This document shows, piece by piece, positions 6,372 through 13,926 of a stretch of DNA of 14,453 bases (positions are counted from its first letter, which is position 1; the number at the start of each line of letters is the position of its first letter). The translations under genes and the position numbers were made by a program. Under the pieces are notes generated by a model. The model was not told the DNA's origin. It ran no database searches and saw only the letters and a program-made list of their open reading frames with translations. Source of the DNA: an uncultured Clostridia bacterium (GTDB lineage Bacteria; Bacillota; Clostridia; Christensenellales; Aristaeellaceae); contig CAKUKP010000075.1 in NCBI GenBank assembly GCA_934663625.1, positions 1 to 14,453 on the forward strand, read 5' to 3'.

Positions 6372-7634
6372 ATGAACGAAAAGAATATCCTGCTCGGCTA
6401 CGAGTACGCAAAGGAAGCCTACGCGGCAATCGGCGTGGATGTGGATGCGGCAATGCAGAAGGCGGACGCCATTCCGGTATCCATGCATTGCTGGCAGGGC
6501 GATGATGTAATCGGCTACGATGGATCCGACAGTCTGTCCGGCGGCATTCAGACCACCGGCAATTACATCGGCCGCGCGCGCACCGCGGATGAACTGCGCG
6601 GCGATATCGATTTCGCGCGCACGATGATTCCGGGCGCAACGAAGCTGAACCTGCACGCCAGCTACGCCGAAAAGAACGGCAAGAAGGTTGACCGCGACGA
6701 ATACACCATCGAACAGTTCCAGAACTGGGTGGACTGGGCGAAGGAAAAGAAGCTCGGTCTGGATTTCAACCCCACCTACTTCGCACATCCGATGATGGAC
6801 GGCGATTTTTCCCTGTCCAGCGCGAATGAAACGAAGCGCCGCTTCTGGGTGGAGCACGGCAAGCGCTGCCGCGAAATCGGCAATGAATTCTACAAGCAGC
6901 TGGGTCAGCCCTGCGCGGTCAACTACTGGATGCCCGACGGCATGAAGGATATCACCGTCGGCACGAAGGCATTCCGCGATCGCATGACCAAATCGCTGGA
7001 TGAAATCTTCGCGGATAAATCGATCAGCCAGGAATACGTGCCCTGCGGTCTGGAATCGAAGCTGTTCGGCATCGGCGTGGAAAGCTTCACCGTGGCGAGC
7101 CATGAATATTCCCTCGGCTATGCGATCAAGAACGGGCTGATGTACACGCTGGACGCGGGTCATTTCCATCCCACCGAGGTGATCTCCGCGAAGCTTTCCG
7201 CGGTGCTCGCCATCATCGATAAGTGCCTTCTGCACGTATCGCGTCCGGTGCGCTGGGACAGCGACCACGTCGTTCTGCTGGATGATGAACTTCAGAAGAT
7301 CATGGATGAAATCGTATTCAACGGCTTTGAAAAGCGCGTATACATCGGTCTGGATTATTTCGATGCATCGATCAACCGCATCGCGGCATGGTGCATCGGC
7401 ATGCGCAACGCGCGCAAGGCGCTGCTGAACGCCTGCCTCGCCAACTATCCGAAGATGCAGGCTGCGGAAGCCGCTGGCGATTACACCACCCGCCTTGCGA
7501 TGCTCGAAGATCGCAAGAGCCTGCCCTCCGGCGCGGTGTGGGATTACTATTGCATGACCCACAATATCCCCGTCGGCGGCGATTGGCTGGCGAACGTCAA
7601 GAAATACGAAGCGGACGTACTTTCCAAGCGATAA
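6372..7634 (+). CDS. rhaA: L-rhamnose isomerase
   Basis: 420 residues against 419 for E. coli RhaA. Cytoplasmic TIM-barrel metalloenzyme that converts L-rhamnose to L-rhamnulose, the first committed step. Active-site residues fall at a constant offset of 6 from my recollection of the E. coli enzyme: Glu228, Lys230, Asp261, His264 (LDAGHFHP), His288, Asp296 and Asp298 (RWDSDHV) and Asp328 (LDYFDAS). All metal and substrate ligands are therefore present. I chose ATG 6372 over the in-frame ATG at 6354 because AAGGAG (6360-6365) lies 6 nt before it. First gene of a five-gene operon, 15 nt before rhaB, behind a promoter with cre-like and palindromic operators. Confidence 0.97.
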   Translation: MNEKNILLGYEYAKEAYAAIGVDVDAAMQKADAIPVSMHCWQGDDVIGYDGSDSLSGGIQTTGNYIGRARTADELRGDIDFARTMIPGATKLNLHASYAEKNGKKVDRDEYTIEQFQNWVDWAKEKKLGLDFNPTYFAHPMMDGDFSLSSANETKRRFWVEHGKRCREIGNEFYKQLGQPCAVNYWMPDGMKDITVGTKAFRDRMTKSLDEIFADKSISQEYVPCGLESKLFGIGVESFTVASHEYSLGYAIKNGLMYTLDAGHFHPTEVISAKLSAVLAIIDKCLLHVSRPVRWDSDHVVLLDDELQKIMDEIVFNGFEKRVYIGLDYFDASINRIAAWCIGMRNARKALLNACLANYPKMQAAEAAGDYTTRLAMLEDRKSLPSGAVWDYYCMTHNIPVGGDWLANVKKYEADVLSKR

Positions 7635-7649
7635 TTTCAGGAGGACGGC

Positions 7650-9122
7650 ATGAAGAAATTGAACCTGTTGGCGTTTGATCTGGGAGCCAGCAACGGCCGC
7701 GCAATCCTGGGTCAGTTCGATGGCGATCGGATCGAAATGCGGGAACTGCATCGATTCGAAAACAATTACATCGAAATGAACGGCGTGTTCTACTGGGATC
7801 TTCCGTATCTCTACAACCAGATCAAGCATGGCCTGCTCGCGTTTAAGAATGCGAATCTGGGCGATCTGGACGGATTCGGCATCGATACCTGGGGCGTAGA
7901 CTACGGCCTTCTGGATAAGCACGGCCATCTGCTGAGCAATCCGCGCGCCTATCGAATGAGCGTGGACGAGGACATGCGGCGCGTTTGGGATATCGTGCCC
8001 CGCGAAACGCTGTTTGACCGCACGGGCATCGCCTTTATGAACTTCGATACGCTCTATCAGCTCTACCGCCGCAAGGCGGAGGGCGACGTCGCACTCGAAA
8101 ACGCCGAGGAAATGCTGCTGATGCCTGATCTGCTGGGCTATTTCCTGTCCGGCGCGAAGGGCTGCGAATACACGAACGTAACCACCACGCAGATGTACAA
8201 TCCCACCACGAAGGACTGGGATTGGGAAACGATCGATAAGCTGGGGCTTCCGCGGAAGATTTTCGGCAAGATTGATATCGCGGGCACGGTGCGCGGCACG
8301 CTGCGCAAAGAACTGTGCGATGAACTGGGGCTGAACCCCGCCGCCTACTGCGCGGTCGGCACGCACGATACCGCGTCCGCCGTGGCGGCAATTCCCGGCA
8401 GCGGATCGTTTGCGTTCTGCTCCAGCGGCACATGGTCGCTGTTCGGCGTGGAAACGGATCATCCCCTGCTCTCCGCCGAGGTGCGCGATGCGAACTTCTC
8501 CAACGAGGGCACGATTCAGGGCGGCTTCCGCCCGCTGAAGAACATCATGGGACTCTGGCTGATTCAGGAATGCCGGCGCGAATGGATGCGCCGCGGGCAG
8601 AAGTACACCTGGGATCAGATCGTAATCGAAGCGCGCGCGGCGGAGCCGTTCCGTTCGATCATCGATCCGGATTACGGCGAATTTTTCGCGGGCGGCGATA
8701 ACGTTACCAAGATTCAGGAATACTGCCGCAAAACCAGTCAGCCCGTTCCGGAAACGGTCGGGCAGGTGGCGCGCTGCATCTATGAATCGCTGGCGCTGAA
8801 ATACCGCTGGGCACTGGAGCGTCTGGAGGAAATCAAGGGTGAAAAGATCGATACGCTGAACATCGTGGGCGGCGGCATCAACAACAGGCTGCTGAACCAG
8901 ATGGCGGCGGATTCCATCGATCGCAAGGTGATCACCGGCCCCGTGGAGGGCGCAGCGATCGGCAATCTGCTTTCGCAGGCGATGGCGCTGGGCGCGATTC
9001 GCGATATCGATGATCTGCGCCGCGTGGTACGCAACAGCGAAGATGTCAACGAATACCAGCCGAACCATACGAGCGAATGGGATGCGGCATACGCACAGCT
9101 TTTGAAGCTGATGGAGGATTGA
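7650..9122 (+). CDS. rhaB: Rhamnulokinase
   Basis: 490 residues (E. coli RhaB 489). FGGY-family sugar kinase that phosphorylates L-rhamnulose to L-rhamnulose 1-phosphate with ATP. The N-terminal phosphate-binding motif FDLGASNGRA is at residues 9-18, the substrate-side GIDTWGVDYGLLD near 88, the catalytic aspartate in GTHDTASAV at residue 240, and the second ATP-site segments FCSSGTWSLFG and NIVGGGINNRLLNQMAADS in the C-terminal domain. AGGAGG (7639-7644) lies 5 nt before the ATG. The stop is 8 nt before the next start, so the genes are co-translated from one operon. Confidence 0.96.
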   Translation: MKKLNLLAFDLGASNGRAILGQFDGDRIEMRELHRFENNYIEMNGVFYWDLPYLYNQIKHGLLAFKNANLGDLDGFGIDTWGVDYGLLDKHGHLLSNPRAYRMSVDEDMRRVWDIVPRETLFDRTGIAFMNFDTLYQLYRRKAEGDVALENAEEMLLMPDLLGYFLSGAKGCEYTNVTTTQMYNPTTKDWDWETIDKLGLPRKIFGKIDIAGTVRGTLRKELCDELGLNPAAYCAVGTHDTASAVAAIPGSGSFAFCSSGTWSLFGVETDHPLLSAEVRDANFSNEGTIQGGFRPLKNIMGLWLIQECRREWMRRGQKYTWDQIVIEARAAEPFRSIIDPDYGEFFAGGDNVTKIQEYCRKTSQPVPETVGQVARCIYESLALKYRWALERLEEIKGEKIDTLNIVGGGINNRLLNQMAADSIDRKVITGPVEGAAIGNLLSQAMALGAIRDIDDLRRVVRNSEDVNEYQPNHTSEWDAAYAQLLKLMED

Positions 9123-9130
9123 TCAAACAT

Positions 9131-10210
9131 ATGACTACCTTTTTTGAAGCGAATGCGGAAAAACTGAAGGCATTCAGCCGCGTATCCAAAACGGTCGGCG
9201 CGCGCGCAGACTATGTGCAGGGCGGCGGCGGAAATACATCGGTTAAGCTGGCGAACGGCCTGATGGCGATCAAGGCTTCGGGCTTCTGCCTGAAGGATAT
9301 CGAACCGGATCAGGCGTATGCGGTGCTGGATTATTCCGCGCTGCGCGAATTTTACTACAATTCCGAAATCACCGATTTCGATGATGTGGAAAAGGCCGGT
9401 TCCGCCAGAGTGAAGGAACTGACCAAGACGATCGAAGGCCTTGCGCAGCTTCGTCCCAGCGTGGAAGCGGGCTTCCATTCCCTGCTGGATACCTATGTAG
9501 CGCACAGCCACAGCGTATACGGCAATCTGGCGGCATGTTCCGGTGAATGCGAAGCGATCGCGGCGCGCGCGCTCGCGGGCGCGGATTACAGCTACGGCAT
9601 CGTGGAATACACCGATCCGGGCGCGAAGCTCACCTTCTCCATCCGCGATGAAATCGCGCGCGTGGAGCATGAAACGGGTAAGCGCCCCGCGATCATCTTC
9701 ATGAAGAACCACGGCCTGATCGCGCACAGCGATGATCCCGATGAATGCATCCGCATTCACGAGGACGCGAACAACCGCGTCGCGCGCGCGATGGGCGTAA
9801 CGGGCGACGCCTTCCCGAAGGTATCCGTTCGCGAAGCGGAAAACGGTCTGATCGAAGCCGATTGTCCGTTCCTTTCGGAAATGCTGCGCTCCGGCGCGTT
9901 CGATGAAAAATTCTTCCTCGAAACGCCGCTGTACCCCGATCAGATGGTTTTCCTGATCGGCAGCTTTGGTTTCGGAAGCGGAACGCCCGAAGCGGATTGC
10001 TGCCTTGCGGATCCGGAAACCGGCCGCGTCGTATTTAACATGAAGGCGAGCCGCGCGCAGGTGATCGCCGAAACGCTGACCGCCGTGGTATACATCGCGG
10101 ATACGATCAAAAAGCAGGGCTGCACGATGTGCACCATGGGCGAAGCCGCGAAGAAATTCATCGCCAACTGGGAAAGCGAAAAATATCGCAAATCTCTGGC
10201 GGGAAAATAA
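9131..10210 (+). CDS. rhaE: Class II aldolase, rhamnulose-1-phosphate aldolase (RhaE type)
   Basis: 359 residues of the class II aldolase/adducin fold, longer than the 274-residue enterobacterial RhaD. It resembles the N-terminal aldolase half of fused RhaEW (B. subtilis YuxG type). The expected reaction is cleavage of L-rhamnulose 1-phosphate to dihydroxyacetone phosphate and L-lactaldehyde. Motifs are ADYVQGGGGNTSVKL (residues about 26-40), zinc ligands His125 and His127 in AHSHSVYGN, and His194 in MKNHGLIAHS. The true start is ATG 9131, with GGAGG 13 nt upstream inside the rhaB end; a longer reading from 9077 would overlap rhaB by 46 nt and adds unrelated residues. No dehydrogenase domain is attached; it is encoded two genes later. 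Class II aldolases of other sugars look similar, but operon context makes rhamnulose phosphate the clear choice. Confidence 0.88.
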   Translation: MTTFFEANAEKLKAFSRVSKTVGARADYVQGGGGNTSVKLANGLMAIKASGFCLKDIEPDQAYAVLDYSALREFYYNSEITDFDDVEKAGSARVKELTKTIEGLAQLRPSVEAGFHSLLDTYVAHSHSVYGNLAACSGECEAIAARALAGADYSYGIVEYTDPGAKLTFSIRDEIARVEHETGKRPAIIFMKNHGLIAHSDDPDECIRIHEDANNRVARAMGVTGDAFPKVSVREAENGLIEADCPFLSEMLRSGAFDEKFFLETPLYPDQMVFLIGSFGFGSGTPEADCCLADPETGRVVFNMKASRAQVIAETLTAVVYIADTIKKQGCTMCTMGEAAKKFIANWESEKYRKSLAGK

Positions 10211-10222
10211 GGAGGAAACAGC

Positions 10223-10552
10223 ATGAATCGTTTCGCATGGAAGGGCTATGTAATGCCGGGCAAGCTGGCGGAATACAAGCGCAGACATGATGAAATCTGG
10301 CCGGAAATGACGAAGGTTTTAAACGATGCGGGCATTCGCAATTACACGATCTGGAACATTCGCAACGAACTGTTCGGATACTATGAATGCGATGATATCG
10401 AATACGCGCTGCGCGTGCAGGCGGAAAGCCCCGTCGTCGCGCGGTGGGATGAGAGCATGAAGGGCATCATGTACATGGACGCCGATCCCGCCACAGGAAA
10501 ACAGAATCTGCCGGAGCAGGTATTCCTGCATGGCGATCCCTACAAGGAATAA
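10223..10552 (+). CDS. rhaM: L-rhamnose mutarotase
   Basis: 109 residues, close to E. coli RhaM (104). It interconverts alpha and beta anomers of L-rhamnose and so supplies the form used by the isomerase. The family motif RRHDEIWPEM places the catalytic His at residue 22, the same number as in E. coli. Other conserved segments are NYTIWNIRNELFGYYE and the late VARWDESMKG. AAGGAGG overlaps the rhaE stop codon and lies 7 nt upstream of ATG. It is positioned between the aldolase and dehydrogenase genes, 12 and 24 nt from them. Confidence 0.95.
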   Translation: MNRFAWKGYVMPGKLAEYKRRHDEIWPEMTKVLNDAGIRNYTIWNIRNELFGYYECDDIEYALRVQAESPVVARWDESMKGIMYMDADPATGKQNLPEQVFLHGDPYKE

Positions 10553-10576
10553 CGATTTACAAAGGAGTGTTTTTGC

Positions 10577-11452
10577 ATGATTGATATGAGCAGATGGCAG
10601 CAGATTGCCAGGGAAAAGATTCACGTTCGCCCCGAAACGAAGGGACGTCTGGCGGGCAAAATCGCCATCGTAACCGGCGCAGCGCAGGGCTTCGGCAAGG
10701 GCATCGCCGAACAGCTGCACGCCGAGGGCGCGATCGTGGGCATCGCCGATATGAACGTGGCGGGCGCGAAGGCGGTCGCCGAGGCGCTGGGCGAATATGC
10801 GTTTGCCATCGAAGTGAACGTAACGAGCGAAGAATCCGTCGCCAGGATGGTGCAGGAAACCGTTGAAAAATGGGGCGGACTGGATCTGTTCGTATCCAAC
10901 GCGGGCGTCGCCAAGGCGGGCAATCTGATGGAGCTGGAGCCCAAGACGTTTGATTTCGTCACCTCGATCAACTACACGGGCTATTTCCTGTGCGCCAAGT
11001 ACGCTGCCGCCATCATGGAAGCGGAGCATGAAGCCGATCCGGAGATGTACTTCGATATCGTAACCATCAATTCCAAGTCCGGTCTGGAGGGCAGCAAGAA
11101 CAATTACGCCTACGCAGGTTCCAAGTTCGGCGGCATCGGCCTTACGCAGTCCTTCGCGCTGGAGCTGTGCCCCTACAACATCAAGGTAAACGCGATCTGC
11201 CCCGGCAATTATCTGGACGGCCCGCTGTGGTCGGATCCGGAGCGCGGCCTGTTCGTGCAGTATCTGCACGCGGGCAAGGTGCCGGGCGCGAAGACGGTAG
11301 AGGATGTTCGCAAGTATTACATGGCGAAGGTGCCCATGAACCGCGGCTGCTTCCCGGAGGACGTCGCGCGCGCCATCTTCTATTGCGTAGAACAGAAATA
11401 CGAAACCGGTCAGGCGATCCCCGTAACCGGCGGTCAGGTCATGCTGAAGTAA
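10577..11452 (+). CDS. rhaW: Short-chain dehydrogenase, probable lactaldehyde dehydrogenase (RhaW type)
   Basis: 291 residues, classical SDR with an N-terminal extension of about 25 residues. The NAD(P)-binding TGAAQGFG is at residues 33-40, the NAG motif at 108-110, catalytic Ser near 166, and YxxxK as Tyr179/Lys183 (YAGSK), so the enzyme looks intact. It corresponds to the C-terminal half of the fused RhaEW protein, whose proposed role is to oxidise the L-lactaldehyde released by the aldolase to L-lactate. The N-terminal extension may be a remnant of the interdomain linker (inference). SDRs acting on sorbitol 6-phosphate are similar, so the substrate rests on context. AAAGGAG lies 9 nt before ATG. 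Last gene of the operon, followed by a terminator. Confidence 0.82.
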   Translation: MIDMSRWQQIAREKIHVRPETKGRLAGKIAIVTGAAQGFGKGIAEQLHAEGAIVGIADMNVAGAKAVAEALGEYAFAIEVNVTSEESVARMVQETVEKWGGLDLFVSNAGVAKAGNLMELEPKTFDFVTSINYTGYFLCAKYAAAIMEAEHEADPEMYFDIVTINSKSGLEGSKNNYAYAGSKFGGIGLTQSFALELCPYNIKVNAICPGNYLDGPLWSDPERGLFVQYLHAGKVPGAKTVEDVRKYYMAKVPMNRGCFPEDVARAIFYCVEQKYETGQAIPVTGGQVMLK

Positions 11453-11477
11453 TCGATCGATAATCGTATTTAAAGTC

Positions 11478-11524
11478 TGCGGGCGAATGGTATTCTACCA
11501 TCCGCCCGCAAGCCATTTTGGTTT
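11478..11524 (+). terminator. Intrinsic terminator of the rhamnose operon
   Basis: TGCGGGCG (11478-11485) pairs with CGCCCGCA (11503-11510) and ATGGTA (11487-11492) with TACCAT (11496-11501), with one A-C mismatch and a TTC loop. ATTTTGGTTTATT follows. It ends right at the 3' side of the convergent gene. The reverse strand shows only a poor T-tract (GACTTTAAA). Confidence 0.88.
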
Positions 11525-11565
11525 ATTGCAATCCTCTGTGCTTTTACTGCAATCCCCTGCGCTGC
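11524..11565 (-). repeat. 21-bp imperfect tandem duplication across a stop codon
   Basis: TGCAATCCTCTGTGCT (11527-11542) recurs as TGCAATCCCCTGCGCT (11548-11563), 14 of 16 identical at a 21-bp period. On the minus strand the downstream copy reads in frame after the stop as K-H-R-G-L-Q-stop, echoing the gene's real end Q-R-R-G-L-Q-stop. Confidence 0.7.
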
Positions 11566-12800
11566 ATTTCGCGTTGGATCAGTTCTGCGGCTTCCTCGGG
11601 AAATATGCCCATTGAGGCGAGTCTGGCCAGCTGGCGCAGGAACGCATTGGGGATTTTCCGACAATCGTCCGGATCCTTCAGCAATTGCATGAGCTGCTGG
11701 ATTTCTTCATCCATATCCAGATCATCCGGCAGCTCGTCCCCCTCCATCTCCGCGATGAAATGATCCACCGCATCGTTCAGGGTATCGCCGTCATCGGAAA
11801 GCTCGATTTGAATATCCAGCTGATCGCAGATATCGGTAAAGAAATCCTCCGCTCTTTCGCCCTCGGCGATGAGCTTTGCGGGCTTGCCTTCGTCCAGAAT
11901 CTGCTTTACAAATCTGCTTGTGAAGCTTTCATTAAACGATGCTTCATCCGCATCCTGACATACGGCGACGTCCAGCACGCGCTGGTCGGTCTCATCCGCT
12001 GCCATCAGGATAAACGGGAAAACGGGCGCTTCCATCCGACCGTCGCTTTCGAGTTCTTCGATCGAAATCGGTTCGGGGCTGGAAAAGATGCGCACCGACC
12101 AGGTATGCCCCGTCTTTTTGACCTTTTTCAGCCGCATCAGCGTAAATTCATCGATATGCCCCTCAGGATAATCCTGAATCGTTCTGTGCGGCGAAAGCAT
12201 AATGCTCGACCACGTATAGCCCGTTTCCGTTTTGGTAAGCAGCGGAATGCTGCGGTTAAAGGGTGCTTCCTGCGAAAATCCCAGCAGCTTCGGCGTTGCG
12301 GTTTTCAGCCTTTCGCTGACCTCCAGCGCCGCTTCCAGCCCCGCGCGAATGTACGCCGCATCCTTTTCATCGGTGATATACCAAATGCTTCTGTATGGCT
12401 TCATGCGCTCAAAATTGGGCAGCTTCATCGCGCCGCGGCGCACGATGCCGCGGCGGGCGCAATATTCGCCCATTTCATCCCACGTAATCGGATGTATGAA
12501 TTCTCTGGTATCAAAGGACACGGATACGCAGTCCTGCCGCAGCCCGCGTTCATCCATTTCGCAGTTATCCATGATGCAATCCGCATCCGCGATGGCGCGA
12601 TAGGAATCGAGCCCCGCATCGCCCAGATACACCGCCAGCGCGGTATGTTCCCCATTTTTTCCCATCACGCAGCAATAGCCGATGCTTCCGTCGTCCAGCT
12701 TTACGGCAAACAGTTCGCTATCCCACAGCTTTTTCCAAAGCCGCGTTTCCTTGAATTGAAACGCCAGATCGTACAGCGAATCCGGTATTTTCTTCAGCAT
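11544..12800 (-). CDS. Uncharacterised protein (possibly DUF6930/DUF7309-like)
   Basis: 418 residues, predicted cytoplasmic: no signal peptide or membrane segment. I do not recognise a function. The N-terminal half has alternating beta-type segments with conserved-looking pieces LWDSELFAVKLDDGSIGYCCVMG, ALAVYLGDAGLDSYRAI and FERMKPYRSIWYI, which recall the DUF6930/DUF7309 group, sometimes found with SEC-C zinc domains; none of that zinc motif is present here. The last 80 residues are very acidic (SDDGD, EMEGDELPDDLDMDEE) and end in helices. The start MLKKIPDSLYDLAFQF at 12800 has GGAGG 7 nt upstream; a 19-residue longer reading from a GTG at 12857 would arise inside a hairpin. It converges on the rhamnose operon and follows the GGGtGRT pair on the same strand after a terminator-like stem. 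Confidence 0.8.
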   Translation of the reverse strand: MLKKIPDSLYDLAFQFKETRLWKKLWDSELFAVKLDDGSIGYCCVMGKNGEHTALAVYLGDAGLDSYRAIADADCIMDNCEMDERGLRQDCVSVSFDTREFIHPITWDEMGEYCARRGIVRRGAMKLPNFERMKPYRSIWYITDEKDAAYIRAGLEAALEVSERLKTATPKLLGFSQEAPFNRSIPLLTKTETGYTWSSIMLSPHRTIQDYPEGHIDEFTLMRLKKVKKTGHTWSVRIFSSPEPISIEELESDGRMEAPVFPFILMAADETDQRVLDVAVCQDADEASFNESFTSRFVKQILDEGKPAKLIAEGERAEDFFTDICDQLDIQIELSDDGDTLNDAVDHFIAEMEGDELPDDLDMDEEIQQLMQLLKDPDDCRKIPNAFLRQLARLASMGIFPEEAAELIQREMQRRGLQ

Positions 12801-12851
12801 GATTTCATCCTCCAGTAAATTGACGCAAGCTGCACCTTCGTAGTTCGCAAA

Positions 12852-12879
12852 AGGCACCCATCCTCACGGACAGGTGCCT
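12852..12879 (-). terminator. Terminator-like hairpin after the GGGtGRT gene
   Basis: On the minus strand AGGCACC (12879-12873) pairs with GGTGCCT (12858-12852), with an inner TCC/GGA pairing in the loop, followed by TTTTGCG. The 7-bp stem and short T-tract suggest a modest terminator separating the GGGtGRT pair from the next gene. Confidence 0.6.
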
Positions 12880-12893
12880 CAGATGCATTTAAA

Positions 12894-13910
12894 TTACTTG
12901 GACGCCATCGCGACTGCAACCGCGACTGCAACCGTTGCACCGACCATGGGGTTATTGCCCATGCCCAGGAAGCCCATCATTTCGACGTGCGCCGGTACGG
13001 AGGAAGAACCTGCGAACTGCGCATCGGAATGCATACGGCCCATGGTGTCGGTCATGCCGTAGGAAGCGGGGCCTGCGGCCATGTTATCGGGATGCAGGGT
13101 ACGGCCCGTGCCGCCGCCGGATGCTACGGAGAAGTACTTCTTGCCGGCTTCCCAGCGTTCCTTCTTGTAGGTGCCTGCTGTGGGATGCTGGAAGCGGGTG
13201 GGGTTGGTGGAGTTGCCGGTGATGGAAACATCCACGTTTTCATGCCACATGATGGCGACGCCTTCGCGCACATCATCCGCGCCGTAGCAGCGAACCTTGG
13301 AACGATCGCCGGTGGAATAGGGCGTTTCGTTTACGATGGTCAGCGCATGATCTTCCTTCACATCCGCAGACAGGTAATCATACTTGGTCTGTACGTAGGT
13401 GAAGCCGTTGATGCGGGAAATGATCATCGCCGCATCCTTGCCCAGACCGTTCAGGATAACGCGCAGGGGCTTGGTGCGAACCTTATTGGCGTTCAGCGCA
13501 ATCTTGATTGCGCCTTCCGCGGCGGCAAAGGATTCGTGACCCGCCAGGAACGCGAAGCATTCGGTTTCTTCGTCCAGCAGGCGCGCGCCCAGATTACCGT
13601 GACCCAGACCAACCTGGCGCTGATCGGCTACGGAGCCGGGGATGCAGAATGCCTGCAGACCGACGCCGATGCACTTTGCCGCGTCGGCTGCGGTCTTTAC
13701 GCCCTCCTTGAAGGCGATGGCGGCGCCCAGTTCATACGCCCACTTCGCATTTTCGAAGCAGATGGGCTGGGTTTCTTCTACGATCTTATAGGCATCAACG
13801 CCGCGGGCGTTGTTGAAAGCCTTTACTTCTTCAAAATTCTTGAAGCCATACTTATCCAGTACGGGCTGCAGCTGGGGCATACGACCTTCATAATTCTCAA
13901 ACAGAGCCAT
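12894..13910 (-). CDS. GGGtGRT family protein
   Basis: 338 residues, full length for the GGGtGRT family (named for its motif), whose function is unknown. The motif SGGGTGRTLHPDN starts near residue 264. Other segments are IGVGLQAFCIPGSVADQRQ, VGLGHGNLGARLL, LAGHESFAAAEGAIK and AHVEMMGFLGMGNNPM. The C-terminus ends in an alternating Val-Ala stretch (ATVAVAVAVAMASK), partly encoded by two exact 12-bp repeats (12909-12920, 12921-12932). AGGAGGTG 6 nt before the ATG lies directly after the upstream gene's stop, so the two are tightly coupled. The consistent NifU-like partner suggests a role linked to iron-sulfur or thiol chemistry, but this is inference. Confidence 0.92.
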   Translation of the reverse strand: MALFENYEGRMPQLQPVLDKYGFKNFEEVKAFNNARGVDAYKIVEETQPICFENAKWAYELGAAIAFKEGVKTAADAAKCIGVGLQAFCIPGSVADQRQVGLGHGNLGARLLDEETECFAFLAGHESFAAAEGAIKIALNANKVRTKPLRVILNGLGKDAAMIISRINGFTYVQTKYDYLSADVKEDHALTIVNETPYSTGDRSKVRCYGADDVREGVAIMWHENVDVSITGNSTNPTRFQHPTAGTYKKERWEAGKKYFSVASGGGTGRTLHPDNMAAGPASYGMTDTMGRMHSDAQFAGSSSVPAHVEMMGFLGMGNNPMVGATVAVAVAVAMASK

Positions 13911-13926
13911 TTATCGCACCTCCTGA

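Noticed and set aside
6294..9068. Very long open frame (over 900 codons) on the minus strand opposite rhaA and rhaB
   Set aside because: Its translation is rich in His, Arg, Gln and Ala with no family resemblance, which is the usual mirror of GC-biased codons. Both real genes on the plus strand match known enzymes with all active-site residues.
9077..9130. Upstream start for the aldolase overlapping rhaB by 46 nt
   Set aside because: The extra residues are simply the rhaB end in another frame. ATG 9131 follows a GGAGG site and starts the conserved protein.
8780..10288. Long minus-strand open frame opposite rhaB and rhaE
   Set aside because: Same antisense artefact; no ribosome site, and the plus-strand genes are certain.
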